Source: Desulfobacterales bacterium (GTDB lineage Bacteria; Desulfobacterota; Desulfobacteria; Desulfobacterales; UBA11574). Taken from it: a DNA stretch of 33,330 nucleotides. How positions within the stretch are numbered: the first letter of the stretch is position 1; the number at the start of each line of letters is the position of its first letter. This document shows, piece by piece, positions 8,907 to 17,903 of this stretch. The notes under the pieces are model-generated. The model ran no database searches. It saw only the letters and a program-made list of their open reading frames with translations, and was not told the DNA's origin. The translations under genes and the position numbers were made by a program. Location: contig JAQYVT010000024.1 of the NCBI GenBank assembly GCA_030145345.1, forward strand, positions 1 through 33,330, read 5' to 3'.

Positions 8907-9908
8907 TCATCGAATGATCTGAAAAGCCAGATATGCGCCATACAACATCAGGGATACAACGCCTTCCCATCGGTCGATGGATCGTTTTTGGCCTGTGAAC
9001 ATAAATGTGAACAGTAACACGCTCGTCAGAATCACCACGCCGATGTCGATGTTGCTTCTGCTGTGAAATGGAATAGGTTTTATGATCGCACTGACGCCTA
9101 AAACAAAAAAAATATTGAAAATGTTCGATCCAACGACGTTGCCTACGGCAATATCAGGTTTTCCTTTATGGGCGGCGACCGCGGAAGTGGCCAGTTCAGG
9201 AAGGGAAGTGCCAACCGCTACAATGGTCAAGCCCACCACGGACTGGCTGATCCCTAATTTAAAAGCCAGGTTCACCGCTCCTTCAACAATCCAGTCGGCG
9301 CCGAGACACAGACCCGCCAGACCTAACACCACCAGTAGAACCGATTTCGCCAATCCATGTTCTTTCGACGGCACGTGGGTCTCGATTCCTTCAATCTCTT
9401 TTGCAATGGAAACTGAATAATAAAGAAATATGATGAAAAAGGATAGAAGAACAAGTCCGTCGATTCGTGTTAAAACGGAAATGCCATTTTTATCAATAAG
9501 TTGATCGTTTGCCATCAGGCCCAATACGATTGCAGCCAAAAGACTGAAAGGAATTTCTTTAAACACCGTACCTTTTGTGACGGATAACGGACAAATGATG
9601 GAAGACACACCAAGAATCAGCAAAATGTTGGCGATATTGCTTCCCAAAATATTTCCAATGGCGATTTCGGAATTACCCTTTAGGCTCGAAATGATATTTA
9701 CAAACAGTTCAGGGGTGGAGGTTCCGAATGCAACGACAGTCAGCCCGATGACCAATTCGGAAACCCTGAATCGTCGGGCGATGGATGATGAGCCATCCAC
9801 CAGAAAATCCGCGCTTTTAATAATGACAGCAAATCCAACAATAAATTTGAAATATGGCAGCATGTGAGTTGAAAGTTCCGATTGATGTTTACATTCTAAA
9901 TATATCAA
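8907..9908 (-). CDS. CaCA-family Na+/Ca2+ exchanger (YrbG-like)
   Basis: The 333-residue membrane protein has about ten hydrophobic segments and the two inverted alpha-repeats that define the cation/calcium antiporter superfamily. The first repeat contains GLTVVAFGTSTPEL then GNILGSNIANILLILG; the second contains GLTIVAVGTSLPEL then GNVVGSNIFNIFFVLG. The Glu of each TPEL/LPEL motif and the Ser/Asn of GSNI form the ion sites in structurally known members. An acidic hydrophilic loop around residues 165-185 separates the halves. The frame opens at 9908, but an internal ATG at 9863 (MLPYFKFIVG) fits family length equally well. Likely role: Ca2+ extrusion driven by Na+ or H+; the coupling ion is not determined. 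Confidence 0.9.
   Translation of the reverse strand: MIYLECKHQSELSTHMLPYFKFIVGFAVIIKSADFLVDGSSSIARRFRVSELVIGLTVVAFGTSTPELFVNIISSLKGNSEIAIGNILGSNIANILLILGVSSIICPLSVTKGTVFKEIPFSLLAAIVLGLMANDQLIDKNGISVLTRIDGLVLLSFFIIFLYYSVSIAKEIEGIETHVPSKEHGLAKSVLLVVLGLAGLCLGADWIVEGAVNLAFKLGISQSVVGLTIVAVGTSLPELATSAVAAHKGKPDIAVGNVVGSNIFNIFFVLGVSAIIKPIPFHSRSNIDIGVVILTSVLLFTFMFTGQKRSIDRWEGVVSLMLYGAYLAFQIIR
9877..9892. repeat. 16-base direct repeat, copy 2
   Basis: TCCGATTGATGTTTAC is identical to 7771-7786. If the exchanger starts at 9863, this copy lies immediately upstream in its leader; with the longer start it is inside the coding region. Confidence 0.3.
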
Positions 9909-10270
9909 GAGATTGTCTGCCCGTAAATACTATTAAAAATGTTTTTTAAATATCGAACAAATATGGCCATTGAGGGCCGTTTACCTATATTTCGGGATAC
10001 CGACAGATGAAACTTGCAATCCCATCCAAGATGACTTAACCTACTATAATTATTTATCGAAAACCTTTTTGATCCTACGCTCCAAGCGGCTCAACCCATT
10101 CAAGTTTCGCCCCCCTAAAAACCATGTCGCGTTAACCGGCGGTGCGGGTATTGAGAAGCGTTCGCGGCATGAATATGGCAACAGGATTTAATTGCGTGTT
10201 GCACCCATTTATTGAAATAACTCGAAAAGATTGACCATCATCATTTATTTTTCACAAGAGGGCTGAAGAT
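9909..10270. other. Divergent intergenic region
   Basis: The gap lies between the minus-strand exchanger and the plus-strand primase-like gene and therefore should hold both promoters. No good -35/-10 pair was recognised. An open frame at 9970-10191 has no ribosome-binding site and unnatural composition and is not called a gene. AAGAGGG at 10256-10262 is the ribosome-binding site for the next gene. Confidence 0.4.
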
Positions 10271-11599
10271 ATGAACGCTCGGGAATATTACCATCGCGTG
10301 ATCGATCGATTAAAAAATTGCTTTCAACTCAGTCATTATGTCGTTGCCACAGGCAACGAACTTGTTGCGGAGGGTTACGACCCTGGGTTTCCGGCAGCAG
10401 CAGAACCGATCCATCGGCTTGAACGCCTTACCCTTCAGAGAGCGCTTCAAGTCCATATTCCTCTTATCGGCGAAAAATCACAATCCGTGCTTATGCCGAT
10501 TGATTTCGAGATCTTTCTGGCAGAAGAAAATCACACCCTTTATGAAGATAAGACCGCCCAGAGAAAATTATTTGATCAGGTTATTCCGGTTCTTCATTTT
10601 CTTGAAGACCTGTTTCGCTCAAGGGGTATGCCCTATCTTCTGGATTATACGCCTTCGGGCGCACATATTTTATTTCAAAATCTTTTAGGATATCGTGCCA
10701 CAGAAGAACTGGGAAAAATCGGTTATCTGGAAGAGGATCTTATTAAGGCATGCAGTTACATCGATCCCAGGGACATCCGACGCAAGTACGGAGTTTCACT
10801 GGATGCTGCCCGTGTTTTTAGCGGGCTCGGAAAACTTGCTGAATATATTGCCCTTCTCACCATGGAAGCTTTTAAGGAAAACGCGTCAGCAGGTCTTTTC
10901 CCGGTTACCATCTCCGATAGTGATGACCGCTGTCTTAATTTTGACAATTCCTGGAGCGAAGGATCTCCTTTTATGCGCTCCATCCGAAGCCCTTTCAGCC
11001 TGCACAAAAAAAATCAAGAAAAATACGGTAAATACCACGAACCTCCACTGGTAGACGTAATCGGAACATACTTTGATGGAAATACTGCAACCGAAGAAAC
11101 GAATGTCGAGGTTATTCTGGACTGTATGTGGGACCTTGAAACGGCAGCGCAGCATGCACAGCGCTTTTCAGGTTTCATTCCCTGTTCCAATGAAACATTG
11201 ATTGATTTTATTCGGGAATATACATCATCCGACCTTTATCTTTTTCACCAAGATTTTGACAGCGAAACGGATATTCCCAAAGGATCTGCTCTTGAATCCG
11301 CCAAAAAGGAGAAAAACATTCCGGACTGGACCAGACAAATCCTTTTCTTTCCAAATCCCTCGGCACTTCAACCCAAAAAAATGATAGGGCTTGTTTTCGA
11401 TTTCCTCATTCACGCTCACTGGAAGCCCAAACACATTGCAAACATTCTTCGGGATATCTATCAAAATCCTTCGTTCAATTGGACACAGGATTTTTTTAAG
11501 TATCCTGCGGAAGAAAAAGCCAATTTCTGGGCAAGGACCTACAGTGCGGTGGCACTCTGGGAAACCGGCAGACTGCATATCGAGTCATACCGAACATAG
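10271..11599 (+). CDS. Putative archaeo-eukaryotic-type primase (AEP) family protein
   Basis: This 442-residue protein is not matched to a named family by eye, yet it shows the ordered motifs of AEP-superfamily primases. Motif I is MPIDFEI (Asp78, Glu80). Motif II is DYTPSGAHILF (Ser129 to His132). Motif III is CLNFD (Asp225), followed by RSIRSPFSLHKK (Arg239, Leu244-His245), which mirrors the LPGSLHGKTGL-type block after the third Asp in archaeal PriS. The C-terminal segment (about 370-435, with HWKPKHIANILRDIY and FWARTYSAVALW) looks like a helical accessory domain. Predicted activity would be nucleotidyl transfer or primer synthesis. It stands alone: no helicase, integrase or plasmid gene is adjacent. 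AAGAGGG at 10256 supports the start. The family call is inference from motif order and spacing. Confidence 0.55.
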   Translation: MNAREYYHRVIDRLKNCFQLSHYVVATGNELVAEGYDPGFPAAAEPIHRLERLTLQRALQVHIPLIGEKSQSVLMPIDFEIFLAEENHTLYEDKTAQRKLFDQVIPVLHFLEDLFRSRGMPYLLDYTPSGAHILFQNLLGYRATEELGKIGYLEEDLIKACSYIDPRDIRRKYGVSLDAARVFSGLGKLAEYIALLTMEAFKENASAGLFPVTISDSDDRCLNFDNSWSEGSPFMRSIRSPFSLHKKNQEKYGKYHEPPLVDVIGTYFDGNTATEETNVEVILDCMWDLETAAQHAQRFSGFIPCSNETLIDFIREYTSSDLYLFHQDFDSETDIPKGSALESAKKEKNIPDWTRQILFFPNPSALQPKKMIGLVFDFLIHAHWKPKHIANILRDIYQNPSFNWTQDFFKYPAEEKANFWARTYSAVALWETGRLHIESYRT

Positions 11600-11648
11600 C
11601 CAATCATATTGAAAAGTGAGATCACATACGAGAAGTATTGCAGAAGCT

Positions 11649-12407
11649 TCACATCATCAATATCATCTGTAACAGTTGTTTCTTCTGGTCTGAGGTCAAA
11701 ACATCTTTAGCATTCAAGATGTAATTCACCCGGTTGTCAATGCGTTTGGCGCCGATATCGGTGATGACCATAATGATATTGTTGACCTTCTCCGGATTCT
11801 GTTCCGTTGCCTTCATTTCGTCCTGCAGGTCTAAAAGCTTGTAGTTCATTTCCAGTTCCAGTTTAAGGTCCCTGATGTCCATGTCCGCCCCGTATTTAAG
11901 GAATTTTTTTATCTGGTCTTTGGTCAGATCGAGCATCAGTGAGGGAAGATCAAGCTTAAGATAGTAGGAAAAATCGTCAGGCGTGTCGATGTCAAAATCG
12001 AGAAGAGCGGAAATCAGCCTCGATTTCTGCTTGTCATTTAAAATATCTTTTGCCTTGAGGATATATTTCACCCGAAGTTTCAGCAAATCGCCGTAAAGGA
12101 CGCTGATATTTTTTACCAGTTCGTTAAAATTTCGAGAACCGGCCCGGGCTTTGAATGGGGTGTCAAACCGGTCTTCCCTTTTCAGCTCCTGTTCTATCAC
12201 CAAGAATTTTTCGTCGATCTTTGAAACAATCTCGAGTTGTTTGGCGTTGAGTTCCTTGATCAGCGAATCCAGCTTGCTGATCTGCTCCTTGGTCAGGTTC
12301 ATGTTGGGAACCGGACCTGTATTCCCCGCCGCCGTTGAGGCTGCGTTAGAAAAAATAAGGATTGCCGCTGCGATAATTGAAACAGATATATTTTGTTTGG
12401 ATATCAT
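11649..12407 (-). CDS. Duplicated LTxxQ (Spy/CpxP-like) periplasmic protein
   Basis: A 252-residue exported protein with a signal sequence (residues 1-27, cleavage near STA-AGN) followed by four LTxxQ-type motifs: LTKEQ at 38-42, LNDKQ at 123-127, LTKDQ at 161-165 and LTSDQ at 237-241. The segments 114-132 and 228-246 (YILKAKDIL / YILNAKDVL) are clearly duplicated, so the protein is two Spy/CpxP-like units in tandem, about twice the usual length. Family members are ATP-independent periplasmic chaperones or metal-stress sensors. The ATG at 12407 is preferred because GGAAGGG lies just upstream; a longer frame to 12467 has no such site. It converges with the primase-like gene (50-base gap). Confidence 0.75.
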   Translation of the reverse strand: MISKQNISVSIIAAAILIFSNAASTAAGNTGPVPNMNLTKEQISKLDSLIKELNAKQLEIVSKIDEKFLVIEQELKREDRFDTPFKARAGSRNFNELVKNISVLYGDLLKLRVKYILKAKDILNDKQKSRLISALLDFDIDTPDDFSYYLKLDLPSLMLDLTKDQIKKFLKYGADMDIRDLKLELEMNYKLLDLQDEMKATEQNPEKVNNIIMVITDIGAKRIDNRVNYILNAKDVLTSDQKKQLLQMILMM

Positions 12408-12880
12408 TTTTCCCTTCCTGGTATGCAAGCTTATTTCATTTCTTTGACATGGATGTTTTCCTCTCAACCAGCCTTTTCATAGTACCTCCTTTAGCGCCTT
12501 ATCGTTATCATTACCACGATATCCGGCCAACGCTTTTCCTTTATTCCAACATTTCATTCTTCCATGTCTGCAATATAAACAAATTGCCATTAAAAGGCAT
12601 GTGACATCAAAATTTATCGAATTCCCGATACGATTGAACACGATGATTATTTTTGTAATTTCAATATTTTTTGCATTTTTAGCATCACTCGCCCTGCTAA
12701 CTCTTGTAATTCAAACCGCCGTTGATTTCAGTATTTAATCATCGCCGGTCCTCTTTTGGGGATTTATTTTTTTGGGGTAATGATTATAGTTAAGCAAACC
12801 GAACGGCCGACATCTATCTGCCTGATGACAGAGACGGCCTCGAATGAGTAAATAACCGAATTCAAAGAGGAGGCAAGGCC
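12408..12880. other. Divergent intergenic region
   Basis: This 470-base gap separates the LTxxQ gene (-) from yitT-like (+). It is AT-rich and contains a TTATTCCAAC...CATTCTTCCAT stretch (12541-12566) similar to one at 28432-28463, and a 31-codon hydrophobic frame at 12643-12738. GAGGAGG just before 12881 is the downstream ribosome-binding site. No promoter is called. Confidence 0.4.
12643..12738 (+). CDS. Possible single-span membrane mini-protein
   Basis: ATG at 12643 opens a 31-codon frame ending at TAA 12736-12738. The product is almost entirely hydrophobic (starts MIIFVISIFFAFLA, ends QTAVDFSI), enough for one membrane helix. There is no ribosome-binding site, and AT-rich DNA yields such frames by chance, so the call is weak. 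A type I toxin-like or regulatory peptide is the only functional class that would fit. Confidence 0.2.
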   Translation: MIIFVISIFFAFLASLALLTLVIQTAVDFSI

Positions 12881-13777
12881 ATGCATCCGAAAGCGCAAAC
12901 CACCCATTTTGACCTCGATAAAATCATTTTAACGTGGAAAACCGTCTTGTTCAATCTGTTTTTGATCACCGCAGGGATCATCATCTTTGTGATAGGGATG
13001 AACAGCATTTTGATTCCCAATAAGCTTTTGGGGGCCGGTGTGTCGGGTGTGGCCATCATCATCCACTATCTGTTCCCTTCAGCGGATGTCGGCATCACCT
13101 ATTTTTTACTTAATATTCCTTTAATGCTCGTTGGCTGGTTCAGCATTAGCAAAAGATTTATGCTGTATACTATTTTTGGGATGGTATTTTTCTCCCTGGC
13201 TGCCATCGTCATTAAAACGCCTCCGGTTCCGCTCAAAGATCCCATTCTGGTCGCTGTATTCAGCGGCGTCGTTTGCGGCGCGGGAGCCGGAATTGTTCTC
13301 CGATCTTTAGGATCTGCGGGCGGCGTGGATATTCTGGCAATATATGGAAATAAGAAATTCGGACTTCGGCCCGGTCTGACCAGTTTCTTCGCAAATGGCG
13401 TGATCATCATTACAGGCGCCTATTTTTTCGGTCTTCAGATTGCGCTTTACAGCCTGATTTATGTGTTCACGAGCAGCAAAACGCTCGATGCGGTCCTTAC
13501 GGGCTTTAACCAGCGGTTGTCCACATTCATCATCTCGGATAAGTATAAGGAAATTGCTGAAGAAATCTTTAAGCAGGTCAACCGGGGCGCAACGTTTCTG
13601 CAAGCTCAGGGCGCATATTCCGGCAGCCCAAGAGAAGTGATCTTCACCATTACCACGCTGACCGAACTCCCCAAGCTAAAAAATGTTATTTTCAGCATCG
13701 ATCCGAAAGCGTTTGTGGTGGTGAACAGCACCCTTGAAGTGATCGGAAAACGGCATGGAACCCGAAAGGTTTATTAG
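12881..13777 (+). CDS. YitT-family membrane protein (DUF161 + DUF2179)
   Basis: The 298-residue protein has five or six membrane segments between about residues 20 and 210, followed by a soluble C-terminal domain (about 215-298: FIISDKYKEIAEEIF to ALEVIGKR-type ending) of the DUF2179 type. The motifs MNSILIPNKLLGAGVSGVAI and LGSAGGVDILA are typical of the YitT/DUF161 family, whose members are inner-membrane proteins of unsettled transport function. The start is supported by AGAGGAGG about eight bases upstream. It stands alone between two minus-strand transcription units. Substrate unknown. Confidence 0.88.
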   Translation: MHPKAQTTHFDLDKIILTWKTVLFNLFLITAGIIIFVIGMNSILIPNKLLGAGVSGVAIIIHYLFPSADVGITYFLLNIPLMLVGWFSISKRFMLYTIFGMVFFSLAAIVIKTPPVPLKDPILVAVFSGVVCGAGAGIVLRSLGSAGGVDILAIYGNKKFGLRPGLTSFFANGVIIITGAYFFGLQIALYSLIYVFTSSKTLDAVLTGFNQRLSTFIISDKYKEIAEEIFKQVNRGATFLQAQGAYSGSPREVIFTITTLTELPKLKNVIFSIDPKAFVVVNSTLEVIGKRHGTRKVY

Positions 13778-13852
13778 GGATCCTGGGGAAACAAAAATTT
13801 TTAAGGTAAAATATTTCATTGGCGTATTTTCGTACGGCACCAAAATACAAAG

Positions 13853-13887
13853 TGAACACCATATTAAAATATCATTTGGATGTCTAT
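13853..13887. repeat. 35-base dispersed direct repeat, copy 2
   Basis: This copy differs from 8677-8711 at two positions. It ends on the last base of the sdhB stop codon region, in the convergent gap between yitT-like and sdhB. It may serve as a 3'-end or REP-type element. Confidence 0.6.
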
Positions 13888-14651
13888 TACATGACGGCAG
13901 AACCCAACCCGGCCTTAAAAAATTCCCGGTTCATACGGGCGATATTGGAGATGGAGATTTCCTTGGGGCATTCTACTTCACATTCTCTTTCGTTGCCACA
14001 GTTGCCGAAGCAGAGTTCGTCCATCTTTCGAACCATGGCCAGGGCCCGCAGGGCCGCTTCCGGTCTACCCTGGGGAAGCAGGGCAAACTGGGAAATCTTT
14101 GCGCCTGTAAAGAGCATGGCCGAAGCATTGGGACATGAAGCAACACAAGCACCACATCCGATACAGGCCGCCGCATCCATGGCTTTTTCCGCAATTTCCT
14201 GGGAAATCGGTATGGCATTGGCATCCGGGGCGCCCCCGGTGTTCACAGAAATATACCCCCCTGCAACGATGATCTGATCAAAGGCGCTGCGATCCACCGC
14301 CAGATCTTTGATGATGGGAAATGCCTTGGCGCGCCAGGGCTCGATGACGATGGTATCGCCACTGGAAAAATGCCGCATATGAAGCTGGCACAGTGTCGTT
14401 CCTTTTTCCGGACCGTGTGCGCGGCCGTTGACCACGGCGCCGCACATTCCGCAGATCCCTTCCCGGCAGTCGTGATCGAATGCAATGGGATCCTTGCCGT
14501 CGAGGGTCAGTTGTTCGTTAACAACATCGATCATTTCCAAAAAAGACATGTCTATTGAAATATTGCTAGCGTGGTAGGTTTCAAAGCCGCCTTTCACGTC
14601 GGCGTTCTTTTGGCGCCAGATTTTTAGCGTTATGTCAATATTTTTTGTCAC
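13887..14651 (-). CDS. sdhB: Fumarate reductase/succinate dehydrogenase iron-sulfur subunit
   Basis: The 254-residue subunit carries electrons between the flavin and the quinone site. All cluster ligands are visible: a plant-type [2Fe-2S] site at Cys62, 67, 70 and 88 (CREGICGMC ... C); a ferredoxin-like site at Cys163, 166, 169 with 228 ([4Fe-4S]); and Cys173, 218 and 224 for the [3Fe-4S] cluster, with Cys214 as an extra nearby thiol. It resembles the epsilon/Wolinella-Bacillus type B subunits in length and in the late [18 protein letters not shown] block. The start overlaps the end of the flavoprotein gene by four bases, so translation is coupled. In sulfate reducers this enzyme works reversibly with menaquinone; direction is inference. 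Confidence 0.93.
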   Translation of the reverse strand: MTKNIDITLKIWRQKNADVKGGFETYHASNISIDMSFLEMIDVVNEQLTLDGKDPIAFDHDCREGICGMCGAVVNGRAHGPEKGTTLCQLHMRHFSSGDTIVIEPWRAKAFPIIKDLAVDRSAFDQIIVAGGYISVNTGGAPDANAIPISQEIAEKAMDAAACIGCGACVASCPNASAMLFTGAKISQFALLPQGRPEAALRALAMVRKMDELCFGNCGNERECEVECPKEISISNIARMNREFFKAGLGSAVM

Positions 14652-16561
14652 TTGTAACTCCTTTGCGTTAATTCGACGTTTTCAAAAACAAGCGGTTCCT
14701 TGTGGAGTTCGGGCGCCGTGTCATCTCCTTTATATTCCCACGCAGCCACATGACAGAAATTCTCATCATCGCGCTTGGCCTCGTTTTCCTCGGTCTGGTA
14801 TGCATCATTAAAATGAGCGCCGCAGGATTCTTTGCGCTCAAAGGCATCGATCACCAACAGTTCGGCAAACTCAAGGAAATCGGCCACCCGGCCGGCACGC
14901 TCCAGACTCTGGTTAAAGTCTTCCGACGAGCCGGGTACAAGGGCATTTTCCCAGAATTCTCCTCGAAGTTCCTGAATAAGCTTCCTGGCCTTCAAAAGGC
15001 CTTCTTCGCTCCTTGACATGCCGCAGTATTCCCAGAGAATGTGACCCAGTTGACGGTGAATATCGTCAACCGTCCGTTTCCCGTTGATGGAAAGAAGTTT
15101 GTTAATTCGTTCGGTGACATAATGGACAGCATCCTTAAACGCAGGATGATCGGTGGTGACTTCCGGCCGGTCCATCCCGACAAGATATCCGCCGATGGTG
15201 TACGGAATCACGAAATAACCGTCTGCCAGTCCCTGCATCAAGGCACTGGCACCCAGACGATTGGCCCCGTGGTCCGAAAAGTTGGCTTCACCCATTACAA
15301 AAAGGCCCGGCAGATTGCTCATCAGGTTGTAATCCACCCAAAGTCCGCCCATGACATAATGAGACGCCGGGTAAATCATCATGGGCGCTTCATACGGATT
15401 CGAAGCGGTGATTTTTTCATACATCTGAAAAAGGTTGCCGTATTTTTGGGCAATGACGTCTTTTCCGTCTCTTTTGATGGCATCCTTAAAATCAAGATAC
15501 ACCGCAAAGCCTGTCTCTCCGACGCCCTTGCCCAAATCGCACTGGGCCTTGGCATTCCGCGACGCCACATCCCGGGGAACCAGGTTCCCGAAACTGGGGT
15601 ATTTGTTTTCAAGGTAATAATCTCTTTCAGATTCGGGGATCTGGTTCGGTGGCCGTTTGTCTCCGGGCGTTTTCGGTACCCAAACACGACCGTCATTTCG
15701 CAAACTTTCACTCATGAGCGTCAGTTTGGATTGGTAGGTGCCATGCACTGGAATGCACGTCGGGTGAATCTGCGTATAACAAGGATTGGCGAAAAAAGCG
15801 CCTTTTTTATAGGCCCTGAAGGTTGCACTGACATTGGATGCCATGGCATTGGTTGAAAGGTAAAACACATTGGCGTATCCGCCGGTGCACATGACCACGG
15901 CATCGGCTGCATGGCTTTCGATTTCACCCGTAATCATATTTCTGACAACGATGCCCCTTGCCTGTCCGTTGATCACCACCAGATCCAGCATTTCCCGGCG
16001 AGGAAACAGGGTGACCAGGCCGGCCGCCACCTGTCGCATCAATGCGCTGTATGCGCCCAATAGAAGCTGCTGCCCGGTCTGGCCTCTGGCGTAAAACGTT
16101 CTGGAAACCTGAGCACCACCAAAGCTTCGATTGGACAAAAGACCGCCGTATTCGCGCGCAAAGGGAATCCCCTGGGCAACACAATGGTCGATAATATGAT
16201 TACTCACCTGAGCCAGGCGATGAACATTGGCTTCTCTGGCCCTGAAATCACCGCCCTTGATGGTGTCGTAAAAAAGGCGCCAGATACTGTCGCCGTCATT
16301 TTGATAGTTTTTGGCGGCGTTGATTCCGCCCTGGGCGGCAATGCTGTGGGCACGCCGCGGGCTGTCCTGAACACAGAAATTTTTTACATAATAGCCGAGT
16401 TCGGCCAAAGAGGCGGCGGCTGAACCACCGGCAAGACCGGTACCCACCACGATGATATTATATTTTCTTTTGTTGGCCGGATTGACGAGTTTAAGCTCAA
16501 ATCGGTGTTTATCCCATTTATCTGAAAGTGGCCCTGAAGGAATTTTTGCGTCAAGCTGCAT
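14648..16561 (-). CDS. sdhA: Fumarate reductase/succinate dehydrogenase flavoprotein subunit
   Basis: A 637-residue flavoprotein that interconverts succinate and fumarate on the cytoplasmic side. The dinucleotide-binding motif [19 protein letters not shown] begins at about residue 36. The FAD is predicted to be linked covalently to His72 in [15 protein letters not shown]. The active-site HxxR-type and substrate-binding segments ([27 protein letters not shown]) are conserved. Length and motif order match the Bacillus SdhA/Wolinella FrdA group rather than the E. coli enzymes. The gene lies ten bases after sdhC and overlaps sdhB, forming a C-A-B operon on the minus strand. Confidence 0.95.
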   Translation of the reverse strand: MQLDAKIPSGPLSDKWDKHRFELKLVNPANKRKYNIIVVGTGLAGGSAAASLAELGYYVKNFCVQDSPRRAHSIAAQGGINAAKNYQNDGDSIWRLFYDTIKGGDFRAREANVHRLAQVSNHIIDHCVAQGIPFAREYGGLLSNRSFGGAQVSRTFYARGQTGQQLLLGAYSALMRQVAAGLVTLFPRREMLDLVVINGQARGIVVRNMITGEIESHAADAVVMCTGGYANVFYLSTNAMASNVSATFRAYKKGAFFANPCYTQIHPTCIPVHGTYQSKLTLMSESLRNDGRVWVPKTPGDKRPPNQIPESERDYYLENKYPSFGNLVPRDVASRNAKAQCDLGKGVGETGFAVYLDFKDAIKRDGKDVIAQKYGNLFQMYEKITASNPYEAPMMIYPASHYVMGGLWVDYNLMSNLPGLFVMGEANFSDHGANRLGASALMQGLADGYFVIPYTIGGYLVGMDRPEVTTDHPAFKDAVHYVTERINKLLSINGKRTVDDIHRQLGHILWEYCGMSRSEEGLLKARKLIQELRGEFWENALVPGSSEDFNQSLERAGRVADFLEFAELLVIDAFERKESCGAHFNDAYQTEENEAKRDDENFCHVAAWEYKGDDTAPELHKEPLVFENVELTQRSYK

Positions 16562-16571
16562 GGTGATCTCC

Positions 16572-17213
16572 TTATACTAATAGCGAAACATAAACCGGAA
16601 TAAAACCAAACCCGATTCCGACAATCAGACTGAATACAAGACTCAGCCCCCTTAAAAAAGGTGTGTATTTCGGATGATTGGCGCCAAGGGTCTGAAATGC
16701 ACTCCAAAATCCATGGCTGACATGAACCGCCGCAATGATCATGGCAAACGTATAAATCAAAACATAGCTGGGCTGTGCAAATGCATTCGATACTATCTGA
16801 AAAATGGTGGTATGGGTTTTATCCACAAAATGAAAATTGAACAGGTGGTAAATAACAAACAACAGAAGAATAACGCCGGTGTACGGCATGGTTGCCGACC
16901 CCAGCGTTCGGCCGCCCGCGCGTTTATTGACGGCATATCGTTCGGGTCTGGCTTTAAAATTCTGATAAAAAAGGAGCAGACCCGAAGAAATATGAATAAC
17001 GGCAAAAATTAAAAGTCCCCATTCCGCCAAGGTAAGGAGGGGCCCTAAAGAATGGAGATGTTCCGCATAGGAATTAAAAACATCTTTACCCATATAAATG
17101 GTCAGGTTGCCGGCAAGATGCAACACTAGAAAAACACAGAAAAAAAGGCCGGTAACCGCCATCATCAGCTTTTTCCCTAGAGAACTCCCGAAGGTATTGG
17201 TGAACCAATTCAT
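16572..17213 (-). CDS. sdhC: Succinate dehydrogenase/fumarate reductase cytochrome b558 subunit
   Basis: This single 213-residue membrane anchor has five predicted helices (about 15-37, 60-83, 109-128, 150-172, 188-212), the pattern of the diheme b558 family. Candidate axial heme ligands are His32, His74, His123 and His164, with His128 and His167 nearby. The diheme type allows electron transfer across the membrane and hence links the reaction to proton potential with low-potential menaquinone. CGGAGG just upstream of the ATG is a strong ribosome-binding site. It is the first gene of the operon; the HD-domain gene ends 120 bases upstream, so a separate promoter probably lies in that AT-rich gap. 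Confidence 0.93.
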   Translation of the reverse strand: MNWFTNTFGSSLGKKLMMAVTGLFFCVFLVLHLAGNLTIYMGKDVFNSYAEHLHSLGPLLTLAEWGLLIFAVIHISSGLLLFYQNFKARPERYAVNKRAGGRTLGSATMPYTGVILLLFVIYHLFNFHFVDKTHTTIFQIVSNAFAQPSYVLIYTFAMIIAAVHVSHGFWSAFQTLGANHPKYTPFLRGLSLVFSLIVGIGFGFIPVYVSLLV

Positions 17214-17333
17214 GTTTTCCTCCGATATGTTGAACGTATTATGGGATTAATAACGGCAGAACTAAACCGTGTTTAACTTCTTTTTTAAGGCATTAAAAAC
17301 TTAAAATCCTCGTTTAAGATTAAACAAAAAAAA

Positions 17334-17903
17334 TTATTCTTTTTCCGCTGGGCTGTCAACATAATTATCGAGCCACCAGGCATCCCATTCCGTTTTCATA
17401 ATACTTTCTGCAAGGTGTTGACCCGTTTTGGTTTCCAAACGCTTCAAAGCATAAGGGAGCCACTTTTTGGGGGGTTCGTAGCCGATATCCGAAAGGGCTT
17501 TTAAATCAAGAATGAGTGCGAGTTGATCTGCATCATGGGCAAGCTTGGACGCCATGGATTCCCGGGCGTTATATTCTGCTAACAGATCGGAAAGTGTCGT
17601 TCCAAACGGTAGTTTCCGGGTTATTTCGTTCATGGCCTTATTTTCATCTGCAATCACATATTTTTTCTGCACATAATTAAGGTCACCCGTTTTTGCCTCT
17701 GGAAGATCATGCACCAGACACATGGCGATCAGCCGGAGTGCATCGACATCCGGTTCCATTTGAGCCATGACAAACGCAATGAATGAAACGCTAAATGAAT
17801 GCTCGGCCACCGATTCCTTGCCGGCACCCAAAAAATGGTAACCAGATCTGGGGATTTTTTTTAAGATGTTTGCTTCAAACAGTAGATTTGCGACATGTTT
17901 CAC
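17334..17903 (-). CDS. HD-domain phosphohydrolase (YfbR/HDDC2-like)
   Basis: A 189-residue cytoplasmic protein of the HD superfamily. The metal site is seen as His35 (VAEHSF), His65-Asp66 (LVHDLPEAKTGD) and Asp124 (LAHDADQL), in the arrangement of YfbR and human HDDC2, which hydrolyse deoxynucleoside 5'-monophosphates. Glu69 in DLPE and the KTGD segment are also typical. The start has CAAAGGAG-like sequence upstream (minus strand). It is on the same strand as sdhCAB but 120 bases away; a link with central metabolism is not implied. Substrate is inferred from family. Confidence 0.88.
   Translation of the reverse strand: MKHVANLLFEANILKKIPRSGYHFLGAGKESVAEHSFSVSFIAFVMAQMEPDVDALRLIAMCLVHDLPEAKTGDLNYVQKKYVIADENKAMNEITRKLPFGTTLSDLLAEYNARESMASKLAHDADQLALILDLKALSDIGYEPPKKWLPYALKRLETKTGQHLAESIMKTEWDAWWLDNYVDSPAEKE

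Noticed and set aside
7771-9892. Identical 16-mers as insertion-site duplication of the 7871-9908 block
   Set aside because: The copies are too far inside the context and could arise by chance; no integrase or att-like structure accompanies them.
9970-10191. 73-codon plus-strand open frame before the primase-like gene
   Set aside because: No ribosome-binding site, mixed composition with no domain, and it lies in the expected divergent promoter region.
17312-17325. GTTTAA..TTAAAC inverted repeat as terminator of the HD-domain gene
   Set aside because: The stem is six AT pairs with a two-base loop and no U-run on the downstream side.
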